Assembly: GCF_902686445.1 (NCBI RefSeq)
Contig: NC_062218.1
Location: forward strand, 19,831,515 to 19,895,514
Reading direction: 5' to 3'
Origin: Sciurus carolinensis
Taxonomy: Eukaryota; Chordata; Mammalia; Rodentia; Sciuridae
DNA: 64,000 bases
Made by a program: the position numbers and the translations under genes. This document shows, one piece after another, positions 22,236-33,379 of the stretch (position 1 is its first letter; each line of letters opens with the position of its first letter). The notes under the pieces were generated by a model, which was given only the letters and a program-made list of their open reading frames with translations, had not been told where the DNA came from and did not search any database.

Positions 22236-23340
22236 TTATCAGTATAATAATTTCTCATGTCTGTCTTTGTATCTCCTGTTCTTCTGAAATGATATACCAG
22301 TTTTTGAAAATATACCTGTATGTATGATCAAAGAATATGAGTTCAGGGAACTCTTTGAAGCTGACAATCTAGAAACTCCATAATGTATATCAAAATGGTT
22401 AATATTAACTATAAATATGTGTTAATAAGCTTATACTACTGAACGAATCAGAGTTATTATTGATCATATTTGTGACCAAAAACATCAAATCATTCTGCAA
22501 TTTAAATTGTTGTCCTTATCACTTGGGTCTAAGCCAATGAGATTTTTGAATTACTAGGTTTTACAATGATAATGATTATTCCTGCACCTGTCAAATTAAT
22601 GTTTGTATATAAAGGAATGTATATATTGACAGAGTATTTCATATAGAGATTAAACAAACACATTCAAGTGGGCCACTTCATAAGTAATGCTGATTTTGCT
22701 GTCATCTTTATCAGTTAAAAAATTGAAATTAATTTTTCTGTTAAATTTCTACTCAGTTTGCATTTAACTCAAAACCAAAATACATGTAACAATAGATATT
22801 GGTTTTATACACTCTGAAGATTAGCTAATGCATGGCGTATATGTATTTATTATAAGACATACTGAAAATGAGCACAGAAGGGCACTCTTTCTTAGAACTG
22901 AAATTTTAAGAGCCCCTTAGAAAAAATATTTTGTTGTAGTCTAGTTTGAGTCTAATAGAATTGTGAAAGACTAATTATTAACACTTTAAAGTGTTGTATG
23001 AGTCACAGTAATCTGTAACCAGTGTAAGGGCATTAATAGTCTCCTTGGCACAATAGAACTCCATTTCCTTATTCAAGGCTCTCAGGATTTACAACGTACA
23101 GCATTTCAATTTAGTTATTTTGTTCCCTGACTCGTACTACTCTGTTCAAACTCATATTACTCTGCCCAAAATATTCTCCCTGTTTTTCCCCTGTGTCCCT
23201 CCATGGACTTCCCATGTCCAGATTTCACAAGGCCAAAGCTAGGGTTCATACAGAGCATTGCTGATGAAATCATTTTTGAAAGCAAGTTCAGGGGAGTTAG
23301 GATAAAGGTCTTTTCCTTTTGCAACAGAAAAGATTTTCAC
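22236..23340. other. unique AT-rich sequence
   Basis: No repeat or gene recognised. Confidence 0.45.
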
Positions 23341-23455
23341 CTTTGAATCACATCATTTGTACTTTAAGGAAGGTGGTGTAGCATGAGGAGAGTAGTGGTT
23401 ATACTTTACTCAATACTGTTAACTGAGATAGTCATGTGCCTTAGGTAATCTGAAT
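23341..23455 (+). mobile_element. possible MIR fragment
   Basis: GGTGGTGTAGCATGAGGAG, then TAGTCATGTGCCTTAGGTAATCTGAA resembles the MIR start (AGCATAGTGGTTAAGAG) and TAGCTGTGTGACCTTGGGCAAGTTA. Weak. Confidence 0.4.
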
Positions 23456-24081
23456 TGATAGGTACAGGGAGAAGTCAGGATTACAGATACAGAGAAACAC
23501 ATGAAACGTAGTAATTAGGTAAGTTCTTAAGGAAGTAAAGAACAAACAAATAAATAATGAGTAAAATAGCAAACCATGAGATAAAGTGAAGAAAATCAGG
23601 AAGAAGCCTCTTAAAAGTATAAAGGGGAGATCAAAGTGTGGCTGAATCATCATAAAAATGGAGTACTAGGTTTGAAAAAACCAACAAGTCTGCTAGGTAT
23701 GGAGACTTGTTTTTTTCCTGAGTGTGGTCCCCCATAGCATTGCATCGTGATTTGAGCATTGAAATTATTTCTTATTTTTTCTAACATTTTTGTATGTACT
23801 AAAAGAAGCCTCTATTTACAATGCTAATTAGAGCTTGTCTCAGTCCAAAACATCTCCTAAGGAACATAACATGATACCTTCTTCAGAGTTTTACTGATTG
23901 CCTCTGTCGTTTTCTGACACTTCATAGAGTTGTGTGGTACTCTTTCTAGTAAGATTCTAATTCCATCCTGTGCTAAATCTTCTTCCTTTTATTGACCATA
24001 TATTCTTAATCTGCTTTTCTCTAGTATATTCTAGCTCATCAGGAGTATCTTGTTAGTATTTTCGTATTCTGTCAGACTCTT
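23456..24081. other. unique AT-rich sequence
   Basis: No recognisable gene or repeat. A 70-codon minus-strand frame at 23441-23653 is hydrophobic by virtue of its composition only. Confidence 0.4.
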
Positions 24082-24620
24082 TGTTATGGGGTGCAACTTA
24101 AGAACAGACTGATCATCACTGAGAAGTTCAAATTTGAGAGTCTTTATTAGATGACTTACTGACTGTCTCACACAATGCCCAAAATGGCTATTGGGAGAAC
24201 AGCCCCAACCATAGAGTTTCAGGGGTTTTTATACCATTAGTCAGTACATCAATCATAAGTGTCTGTTGCTATGATTCAAAACTATAAACATCATGAGATC
24301 TAAGATCATAAGCAGAAAGGGAAGTGGGTCAAAATGACCTTAATTAAGTACAAACTAAAGAATGATTACTAACATCTAGACAATCACTGTTGACATCAAT
24401 GTTGACATAGTACATTGTTTAGGAAAATAGGAATCAAAAAGAAAAATTTTTCATTATACAAGAATTGTCATTTTGTGTTGCCAAACATGTCATGCTAAGC
24501 AACTGATGTTGGGTACAGAGGTTAGGTGTTCACATGGGAGAAACATTTCCTACATAACATGGAGTCTCAAGGTAAAATGGAGTCTGTTTAGTCATTGCCC
24601 ATATAGCAAAGCCTATAACA
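24082..24620 (-). mobile_element. ERV1-like solo LTR
   Basis: The minus strand starts TGTTATAGGCTTTGC and ends CACCCCATAACA, giving a 6-bp terminal inverted repeat TGTTAT/ATAACA and the usual TG...CA ends; length 539 bp. In order it has a U3 word ACTCCATTTTACC, a TATA-like box in GGTATAAAAACCCC, a G/C-richer stretch GGGGCTGTTCTCCC, and an AATAAA signal in CTAATAAAGACTC. No coding interior adjoins. Flanks show no clear 4-5 bp duplication, so the insertion is not recent. Class assignment is by appearance. Confidence 0.75.
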
Positions 24621-25042
24621 TTTCCATGGACACCTGTTATATCTCAAAAGTGAAATTTTCAAGACTTAAAGAAGAACTGTATTTTCTTTTCAGACTAGAT
24701 GCCTCTCTTTGGAGATCTCAATCACTTGAATGACCTTCAAGATCATGGATGTCATGATGAAGCAAATTTACACCTTGTGGGTATAGCATTACTCTAAGCA
24801 TACAACATATCCATCCAACTACTTTCTTGATGTATACACTAGAAAGTGCCACATGAATATCTAAATTAACATTCTGCAAGAAAAAAACTGATTTCTAATC
24901 TATTAACTTTTTAAACCAAAGACCCTCTACTCTCCAGCAACAAAGGATAACATATGTTTCCTTTCAACCTCTCTATCCTGTTTATCTTCCATAATCAATT
25001 AAACACAATGAATTTGGTTTACATAGTAAACATCCCTCAAAT
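24621..25042. other. unique sequence
   Basis: No recognised feature before the hairpin at 25043. Confidence 0.4.
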
Positions 25043-25064
25043 CAGGGCTTCATTTGAAGCCCTG
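25043..25064. other. perfect 10-bp hairpin
   Basis: Arms CAGGGCTTCA and TGAAGCCCTG are separated by TT. A run of about 22 A follows shortly after, at 25087-25108. Confidence 0.95.
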
Positions 25065-25227
25065 TTTTGTCATGTACCAATCTCCTAAAAAAAAAAAAAA
25101 AAAAAAAAACCTGACTCTCTACTTTGTTCCAATTCATCAATGTATAATACCTGAAATCACAGTAAATATGAATCCCATGATGTAAGCACCTGAATAAAAT
25201 AAAATATTTCAGTGTTTTCCTTTTTTT

Positions 25228-25311
25228 GGGGGAGTGATGCAGGGGATTGAGCCCAGGGCCTTGTGTGATGCTAGGCAAGCACTCAACCAGCTGAGCTGTA
25301 TCCCCAGCCCT
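25228..25311 (-). mobile_element. ID SINE
   Basis: The plus strand reads GGGATTGAGCCCAGGGCC, GCTAGGCAAGCACTCAACC and AGCTGAGCTGTATCCCCAGCCC, the reverse complement of the ID head. The poly-T at 25221-25227 is its short A-tail on the other strand. Confidence 0.9.
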
Positions 25312-25334
25312 GAGTGTATTCCTTTTGTATATAA

Positions 25335-25490
25335 AATGAAACTAGGAACTTTGGGTTGGGCAGAGGGGATCAGGGATGGAAGAGAGGATGGGGGTGGGAA
25401 GATGGTGGAATGAGACAGATGTTATTACTCTATGTACGTGTATAATTGCATGAATGGTGTGACTGCATCATGTACAACCAGAGAAATGCA
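25335..25490 (+). mobile_element. L1 3' UTR relic (older subfamily)
   Basis: A purine-rich stretch (GGGATGGAAGAGAGGATGGG) is followed by words matching the 3' end of the L1 at 44.2-45.5 kb: TGGAATGAGACAGATG, TTGCATGAATGGTGTGACTG and TGTACAACCAGAGAAATG. There is no telomere-like array, which groups it with that older L1. The end runs into a hairpin (25467-25520). Confidence 0.65.
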
Positions 25491-25520
25491 TAACTTTTCA
25501 TTTCTCTGGTTGTATATGAT
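25467..25520. repeat. 22-bp inverted repeat with a 10-nt loop
   Basis: Arm ATCATGTACAACCAGAG... (25467-25488) pairs with 25499-25520 at 21 of 22 positions. The left arm is L1 3' UTR sequence; the right arm is its inverted copy. Confidence 0.95.
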
Positions 25521-26024
25521 CTTTCATGATTTTTCCCAAAAACACACTTCAGGTTTTTTTTTTTTTTGTTCCATTTCTTTGGTCACTATGGTCCAACACA
25601 TGGGATTCTTCCAGTTTTTGAGACACTTCAAACTTAAAAACTTGTGCACTTATACACTGTGAGTCATTAGCACAAGGTCTTTTTCAGGCTATACAAATAA
25701 GGATTGCAGGCTTCATTTGTCGTTTAAGGCTAAACTTACAAATTCATTCTTCAGAGATGTATTACATCTGAAATTCTTCCACTCTATGTAAAGTCCCTCC
25801 AATTGATTACAATCACATCATCCTATTAATCTTTATTCCAGGAATTACAATTTTATTTATTTTTTTGTTTGTTTGCTTGCTTGCTTCTTTTCTACTAGTT
25901 ACAGCCTCATTTAGGTTCTAAGCAACAGATGTTTTATTCTTTCCATCACTATTTAGCCAACACATGATATACTGCTGAGCACACACGTATAATGCCATTC
26001 CTAGAAAAATGAACAAAACTTAAA
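25521..26024. other. unique AT-rich sequence
   Basis: No recognised gene or repeat; T-runs at 25553-25568 and 25856-25880. Confidence 0.4.
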
Positions 26025-26125
26025 GTTGCTAAGAGCATGGAGTTTGGAATCTGAAAGATTTTGTTTGAATCTCAACTTTACCGCTCTCGGGAACATCTTT
26101 CCTTGAAATTATATCGAAGAGAATT
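26025..26125 (+). mobile_element. MIR SINE fragment
   Basis: TAAGAGCATGGAGTTTGGAATC, TTTGTTTGAATCTCAACTTTACC parallels the MIR 5' half (TAAGAGCACGGGCTCTGGAGCC, CTGGGTTCGAATCCCGGCTC). Confidence 0.7.
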
Positions 26126-27408
26126 TACTTTCAAGTATGCCTTGTGATATTATACACATGTTTTTCAATCATGTTTTCCTTCATAGTATTAAACTAATAA
26201 TGCAAACTGTTTAGTTTGGAAGGAAAATAAAATGAAAGTGCTTGCTTTAAGAGTTTGTAAATTAATGACAACACAAACTCAATACTCAAGAAATGCCTGC
26301 CACGATAATATTGATTGTGATGTGGTTAGTGTGATTAGTCCTGGTGACTTGCATCAGGATTCCATCAGGACAAGGTCTGGACATCAGACCTGTTTCACAC
26401 ATCCACTACTTGTTAATTACATGGAGCACGTACACAGCAGGACCATGCTAAGTGGAATGCTCTGCTGCTACAAATAAAAGTCTTAATAATTTTGAACAAT
26501 AGCCAATGCATTTTTATTTTAAGTTGTTCCCTGTAAATTCCAGTCCTGGTTGGCAAAACATTAAATTTCACTTCAATAATATTCTTTCTCATTGCTAAAG
26601 CAATGTGGCATAGGCATATTACAATCAATGCGACAAGAATCATATAAATAATCATTATTTTTCTTTGCTTCAGTAACTATGAAACATGTATCCAAATTTA
26701 TAAGTTAGTTTAGAAAGCTTTACTGAAACCTTTGACAATAAATTTCCGTGTACTACATTCACCATTAAATATCGTTTATTTACTCTTCTTCTATTAACTT
26801 CACATGGAATTGATTGTGTCCCCATTTACATGTCTTTATAAAAGCTTTCTTTAATATTCCTGGTAATGAATCAATTAACTGAAATAAATGTTAATATATC
26901 TTTACAATACTTATTTTTTTCATTTTGTTTTTATACATATATGTATATATGTGGGTATATGTAAATAAATAAATGTGTACATACACATATATTAGACTGT
27001 CCTTTGACTTGAGTTAATGGTTGGTCTATGCCCTAGAGCTGATAACTTCCAAATTAGTTCTTGGCCTAAATAAAATCCAGAACAAATGCCTCTTCGTTTA
27101 ATTAGACCACCAATTTGACTACATTAAAAAGACATTAATGAAAAAAATTAAAGAAAGACATTAATGAAAGGACCTTGGGTTTTTGCATTCAGTTGTTTCC
27201 CTAGTTAACATATGTCCTTTTTTCATCTTAGTGACTAAGTGCACACAGTGAAGAGCCTTCTCTGGAATTTCCGTGAGAATCAACCAGCTCAACAGCATAA
27301 CCTATGTCTCTTAATCTATTGTTAGAATAATGTGTTGTTAGTATGTAACTATTACTATTTGACTTTCCATTCTTAAAGACATCATCACCAATCTAAGACT
27401 TGCTAAAG
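26126..27408. other. unique AT-rich sequence
   Basis: No recognised gene or repeat apart from a short TA/TG-rich microsatellite at about 26930-26995 and a 14-bp word (AGACATTAATGAAA) repeated at 27131 and 27155. Confidence 0.4.
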
Positions 27409-27527
27409 CAGGGGTTAGCAAATTTTTCTGTAAAGGGCCAGTTAATAAATAATTGGGTGACATACTAAAGAATATGTACATATTAGGTTATTCTGTGTTA
27501 AAATAAAAATTTATCTATAAAAACTGA
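27409..27527. mobile_element. hAT-Charlie-type DNA transposon relic
   Basis: The left end CAGGGGTTAGCAAATTTTTC, TGTAAAGGGCCAG and the right part AAAATAAAAATTTATCTATAAAAAC match the two ends of a common mammalian non-autonomous hAT element (CAGGGGTTGGCAAACTTTTTC; AATAAAACTTTATTTACAAAAAC). The middle is deleted. It has no coding capacity. Confidence 0.6.
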
Positions 27528-28551
27528 TAACTGAGTAATAAATCATTCGTAGTACTGAAAGATGAATTAACTTATCTCTGTTTTGAAAGGTTTGTAGCAT
27601 AACACTAGACAAGGATACAAAATAATAAATATTTCAAAAAGAACTAAAATTTTAAAATCTTTGATGTTATTGACATTAGTCATCTAGATAGCATACAATA
27701 TGCAGACGTTTTTCTCCCTCTGGACATAGCTCAGAATAATTTTGAACAGATAAAGTTAGCAGGTACTACATTGGTGATAATGTCTTTAAGAGTGATAAGT
27801 CAAATGTGAGTGATTAATTACATTATGATGACACATTACTGTAATGATATGTTAAGGTTCATAGGCCCCTATGGTGAGCTAGACACTCGCATGGTAGATT
27901 ACAATGCATGCTTATGTTCCCTCAATAGCCATATCACAGAACAAATATGGAACTCCCAAATCTAGAACTGAAAAATAATCAATTTGTGAACCACTCAAGA
28001 AAATTTATTTTGCCTCCTTATCGTACAGCTACATTTGGGGCAGAAAACACTATTATCTAGCTTAATGGCACATCTCATTATACAAAATTAGCTAGAATGA
28101 ATTGGTTCAATTTCAAAAATCAGCTTCACCATAAAAGGATGAAGACTGATTACTATTGAATTTCCAAAGAGATGTTTTAGTTTAAAATCAATTGAATATA
28201 ATTTAGATTCACATCTTGTGTATTCCTCATTTGCACATGTTCAGTTGGAAACAAAGACAGTACATTTATAGTTATTTTCATGAATGTGTGGAAAATTTAT
28301 GCCCATATAGGTTCACATTGGTAAAGCAAGCTGAATGTGTCACAAGCCATTAAGAGTTACTGCAACTGCATGGGTCATGAGAAGAAATTCTGTATGAAAT
28401 GTGGAACAAAGGCTATTTGAATATTACTTTCCAATCACAGAAGTTGTGGATAGGTTTGATATGACTCCATTTTTAACTGACAAAAGAAAAAAAATGAAAT
28501 GACCTTAAAGATAATTCAAAGCATGAATTGACATTATTCAATAAAAGGGAT
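27528..28551. other. unique AT-rich sequence
   Basis: No recognised gene or repeat. Confidence 0.4.
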
Positions 28552-28740
28552 ACTTGGGTGTGGTGGCACAGACCTGTAATCCTAATGACTCAGGAGGCTG
28601 AGACAGGAGGATTTCAAGTTCAAAGTCAGTCTAAACAAAAAGCAAGGTGCTAATCAACTCCGTGAGCCCTCTATGATCGAGTGCCCTGAGTTCAATCGTG
28701 GTACCAAAAGAAAAAAAAAAAAAGAAAGAAAGAAAAGAAA
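28552..28740 (+). mobile_element. B1-dID composite SINE, tail shortened
   Basis: B1 half: GTGGTGGCACAGACCTGTAATCC and GACTCAGGAGGCTGAGACAGG. The ID half is much reduced, keeping CGAGTGCCCTGAGTTCAATCGTGGTACC, followed by an A/GAAA-rich tail. Confidence 0.88.
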
Positions 28741-28984
28741 TGAGGGATGATTAACGACAGAGAAGAACATAAAGAAAAAGTTGATTGAATTATGTCCAAA
28801 TTGACCTTTACTAAATGTCTTTATTTCATAGTAAAGCAACTTGCTAATGGTTTACCTATTTCCCTAAAATTGTATTTTGAGTTCTTTGGGTTTCAATTAT
28901 TTAGATTAATGACTCAAAGCTTATCAAGTATTGTTTAAAAATTAATTGGATTTTTTTGATTTATAAAATATTTGAGTTAATTTT

Positions 28985-29158
28985 TTTCTTTTTCTTTTTT
29001 ATCACATAGTATGGGAAATTTGATCCAAGGATGCTTTCCAATAAGGCACATCTCCAGCTCTGATTGTTTTGATTTTGCAACAGAACCTCCCTAAGTTGCT
29101 AAGACTGGTCTATAACTTGTGATCCTCCTGCCTCTTTCTCCTGAGTAGCTGGGAGTTA
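28985..29158 (-). mobile_element. B1-dID composite SINE, diverged
   Basis: Plus strand: GGGAAATTTGATCCAAGG, GCACATCTCCAGC, then CCTAAGTTGCTAAGACTGG, GTGATCCTCCTGCCTC and TCCTGAGTAGCTGGGA. Both halves are recognisable in reverse complement, with many substitutions. Confidence 0.8.
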
Positions 29159-30025
29159 ATGATCTTTACTAAAGGAACAACTCAATGCATAATGCATGCG
29201 CTAGTGTCTAAAAAGGTATGTGTCTCTGTGTGTGTACTGTGGCACAGGGGAAATTAGAAGTAAACTTGTATAGATAATGCATTAAATCAAATACCTTTTA
29301 AGTTCTGATAATGCTATCCTAAAGTTTATATTTGTCAATTTGAATGTGTTTCATATTCTTTCAGTGACTTCAAGAATTACACAATTTTTTTCCACAGACT
29401 CTGAAACTCATAATATATATATTTTTTTTTTCATTGACACTAATTCAAAAATATGTGTGTGTATATATATACATATACATATACACGTGCACATGTGTGT
29501 CCACACAAATCACCCTGGTAAATTTCTTTAATAAAAACATGAATATTTAAAAAGAAAGCTCCAAATACTATTCTTCATATATGGTATCATAAAAATCAAT
29601 CTCGAAAAATTTCTCTCCTTCTGTGTCCATTTCAGTTCATTTCACTCAGGCAGCAACTCTTCACACTGCTTTTTATCTTTTTCCAAGATTACTCTCCTTA
29701 CTGGTATCTAGTCAAAGATATTCCAATCCCAATTATTTGGGAACTCATACTCTGAATTCAAGCACTTCTCTAAACTGTGGCTGAAATATTATGCCCCAGT
29801 GGTCCCTTGATCGCAATCCTAAGTCCAAGACTAACTTAGTAGACCTTAAACTCAGCAGACCAAAGCTAAAACACTGCTGCCTTAGGATCTCACACCATTT
29901 CAGTATTTTCTGATTTCCCCCATACCATGCAAAAATTCTGGATTATTATTTGTAATCTACCTAGCAAAAACAGTCATGGAAGGGAAGGTTTTAGACAAAT
30001 TTATTTCATTGAAAATACATGGTAG
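29159..30025. other. unique sequence with a TA/TG microsatellite
   Basis: A TATG/CATA-type microsatellite lies at about 29452-29505. No gene or interspersed repeat was recognised in the rest. Confidence 0.4.
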
Positions 30026-30150
30026 GGTCTGGGGTTGTAGCTTAGTGGTAGAGCATTTGCCTAGCACATGTGAAGCACTGGATTTGATCCACAGCATTCA
30101 TAAAAATAAATAAATAAATAAAGGTATTGTGTCTATCTACGACTAAAATT
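30026..30150 (+). mobile_element. ID SINE
   Basis: TCTGGGGTTGTAGCTTAGTGG, AGAGCATTTGCCTAGCACATG, GAAGCACTGGATTTGATCC and an AAATAAATAAAT tail ending GGTATTGTGTCTATC. The latter tail word is common to squirrel ID copies. Confidence 0.93.
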
Positions 30151-30171
30151 TTTTAAAAGAAACCGTATGGT

Positions 30172-30313
30172 GGATGTGGGGATAGAGCTCAGTTGTAGAG
30201 CACTTGTGTAGTATATGCCAGATTCTGGATTTGATTCCCAGCACTGAAAGAATGCATAAGTAGATAAATATAAATAAATAAATAAATAAATAATAAATAA
30301 ATAAATAAATAAA
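30172..30313 (+). mobile_element. ID SINE, second copy in tandem
   Basis: GGATGTGGGGATAGAGCTCAG, GTAGAGCACTTGTGTAG and GGATTTGATTCCCAGCACTG, followed by a long TAAA repeat (30268-30313). It lies about 20 bp downstream of the first copy in the same orientation. Confidence 0.92.
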
Positions 30314-30616
30314 AACATAAAACAATGCATGGTGAGATGTAACCAGTTGTCTTGGTTTGGTCATTAGAAATTTTACACACCTGTTGGATTGTCACACTGT
30401 ACTACATAAGTATGCATAATTATTGTGTCAATTATAAATAAAAAATAAGATTTATATTTCTCCATGTTTGCAATATGGATTAGTTAATTGTCTTTTTTTT
30501 TTTTTTTGACTCAACTGTTAAGTGTATTCCTTGCATTTGTTTCTGACAACATTTTTATTCAAAGATAAAGCAGGGCAGTTTTACTTAATATATAACAAAT
30601 AATAAAATGAAGGGGT

Positions 30617-30617
30617 T

Positions 30618-30656
<39 letters not shown>
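30617..30656. repeat. (TG)n microsatellite
   Basis: About 20 uninterrupted TG units after GAGTG. Such a tract can be polymorphic and can adopt Z-DNA. Confidence 0.97.
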
Positions 30657-30657
<1 letters not shown>

Positions 30658-30679
30658 TATTTGTGCAAAACTATTTAGG

Positions 30680-31560
30680 AAAAGAAGTTACTGTTTATTT
30701 CCTGATGAGGCAAGCATTAATGTTTGTCATTTAAATCTGACCTGCCTTATTTATGATGGAGGGTTTAAAAATTTTTTGCAAGATAAGACAGTAATATCAT
30801 CTTACTACGTTAAAGACACCTATTAGTCATGTCCCAGGCAAATTGGGATTTATGACTCAGACATAATTCTTCCAAATATGCCTGCTGTTCATAAAAAGGC
30901 AGAGATATATGACTCAAAAATAACACCAAGACAGAAATAATTTTGCACTTCACTTTACCACATTGACTTTCCTCTGCAATGTATGGCAAAATCTCCCTGT
31001 TTTATGAATCGGCTTTTGTCGATACTATAGATGTATGTTTCCAACTTCTAAATCAAGCAAATTCCTGAGTCAAATAAAACAAATGATCAGCTCCAGTGGA
31101 GGCACTGGGAGATGTATATACGGGAACCACACATGGAAGATTGATGGAGAGCCATAGACACTTTTTAAACGTCCCACCGCTGTGTTGATAGTGCTTTAAG
31201 AAGAAGGTTAACAATGTCACATATCACTTGACATGATTAAGTTGCTCTGCTCATCAGACAGTGTTACATTACATGGAACGAATTGTGGAGCAACAGCATA
31301 CCATTTTTGAGGGGGAGGCAGAGAAGACATGCACAGATTGTAGTATGAATGAAATATGCATTTTTCCTAAAATGTGTACAACTATTGCCAAGAACATGGC
31401 AAAGCACTCTGCTCTGTACCCCAACCGGACGAGGGAGCATAAGCACAATTACCAAATTTCATTAGGAATGACAGCAGTGACATTCTCTTTTCTTTCAAAT
31501 GAAATGTTGTGGGATTTTATCAAGCTACAAAACCGTAAGTGAAGAATTGCCTCAAAGATA
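30680..31560. other. unique, repeat-free segment (CNE candidate)
   Basis: Nearly 900 bp without any recognisable repeat, with more balanced composition than its surroundings. It contains AP-1-like ATGACTCAG (30851) and several CpG dinucleotides. A 93-codon frame (31261-31542, plus) has no known family. Conserved non-coding DNA is one explanation; plain unique DNA is another. Confidence 0.35.
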
Positions 31561-33228
31561 TAACTTTGTCCTTTAAGAATGATTAAAGTTCTACTTAAAT
31601 TTATGAATTAAAATCAAATGTATTTTCAAATGTCCAGTGGCAGTGAGTCTATCTTCTCCCAGTCCTGTCTTTTAAAATCTTCAGAAAGAGAGACTGATTT
31701 TTTTGTCTCGCCATGAAACATAAGCAGCATTAGGTGAATATTAAAATGTGAATCTTAAAATGCACAGAGTTTAGTTATAGTTAACTAACAATTTGCTTAA
31801 TATCCCATGCCAAGAATTATCTAAAGGGAATTATTATGGGCACTTATAATGTTGTTTTAAAAAATATCACCAATTTCTAATTAGGAGTAATAATATTACA
31901 CATCCATTATGTTTTAGAGTGAATGAGATTTGTTCCTTATTCCAAGAGCCCAAGGAAAAAATAAACATTAAAAAAGGAGGATCATTTGTTTTCAAAACAT
32001 TCTTCTCTATTATAATGGAGAACCTCATACAATTAAGTTTTATCATTCTCAGATAAAATTTTTGAGAGTTTATAAATCTGGTAAGGCAAAATATCAGTCA
32101 TATGAAGGCACATTTTGTCTCTGTGTCAGAACAGTAACCAGAACACAAATCAGTTCTATGTTATTTGTTGTGCAACACCCACCTTGCCAGTATCAAAGTG
32201 TGGGTGGCAATTTAACTTATCACATTGAGCATCCTGTACAGGAGGCGTTGTGGTCTCCTGATGTTTATTCTCTTGTCTTACTTGCTTACAGACCCCTCAT
32301 GTGGCCCAGTTAACTGTGTGACCAAGTCATATTTGGTAAATGTGGTACCATGTTGTGTTCACATCACTAATGACAGTCCTGTTGCTTGCCATTCCATTCT
32401 TTTATCCTACTCCTTTGTAGCTTGATGTGGATGGTAAATTAGATATAGTCAATTAAACACCAGAGGAATTATGCTGGGTGGAATTTACTTATCTAGTAAA
32501 AAGGGACAGGTGATAGTTGGTAATATTCCTTCTTTTCTTTTGGGACTGAATCATAGCATGATACCTGAAGCAGCAGTAGCCATGTTGTGAACTTATTGTG
32601 GGCAATCAGAAGAAAGAACTTGCACCTTTTTGACACAGTTTGCAGTTGCACTGTTGAAAGCAACCATGGGTTCTAGATTTAAAATGACAAAAGTAATGAT
32701 TGTTATATTTAAGCCTATTAGATGGTTTTTCAGATCCTTGCATGAGAATTTCCAATTCTTACAGTCCTGGTTACAGTCTAAAACAAAATGAGTTTTATAT
32801 AAACATAGCTGTCAGAGAATTTAAAATAATGGTGATTTTTTTAGCACAGGTATAACCTCATTTTATACATAAACAGAATAATCATTATTTAACTAGTGCT
32901 TGCCTCTGTCAAAACATTAAATTGTGAATGTAAAATCATAATTTCTATTGAAAATATAAAACTGCATAATTGGAGAATCAAAAAGAAACTTGTTATACAA
33001 ATAGAAATGAAGTTGAAATGGATATGAACAATGAATAAATTTAAGTACATAGTGTATAAAATTTATTGTATAAATTAATGTACTATTAATGGTTAATTTT
33101 ACATTAATTATATTCTTTTTGTGCTCTCTAAATTAATGCTTTCATTTACATACAGAATATGAATTTTACTTTCACAAATAATGCACTTTAAAACAGAAGG
33201 AAACACACAATTCATATTCATCAAGCAG
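31561..33228. other. unique AT-rich sequence
   Basis: No recognised gene or repeat. Confidence 0.4.
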
Positions 33229-33362
33229 AGTCCTGCTATGGTGCAGGCCCATAGCCCCAGAATTTAGGAGGCTGAGACAGGATGATCAATGGAGCTGAGG
33301 AGTTCAAGGCTAGCCTGGGGCAGCATAATGAAGCCCTGTTTTAAAAACAAACAACAAACAAG
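33229..33362 (+). mobile_element. B1 SINE (7SL-derived monomer)
   Basis: TGGTGCAGGCCCATAGCCCC, TTTAGGAGGCTGAGACAGG, GAGTTCAAGGCTAGCCTGGGG and CAGCATAATGAAGCCCTG, then an A-rich AAACAAACAAC tail. There is no ID half, so this is an older simple B1. Confidence 0.82.
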
Positions 33363-33379
33363 GAGGACCCATACATACT

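Noticed and set aside
30268..30313. Regularly spaced repeats as a CRISPR-like array
   Set aside because: They are TAAA microsatellite units in a SINE tail, without spacers.
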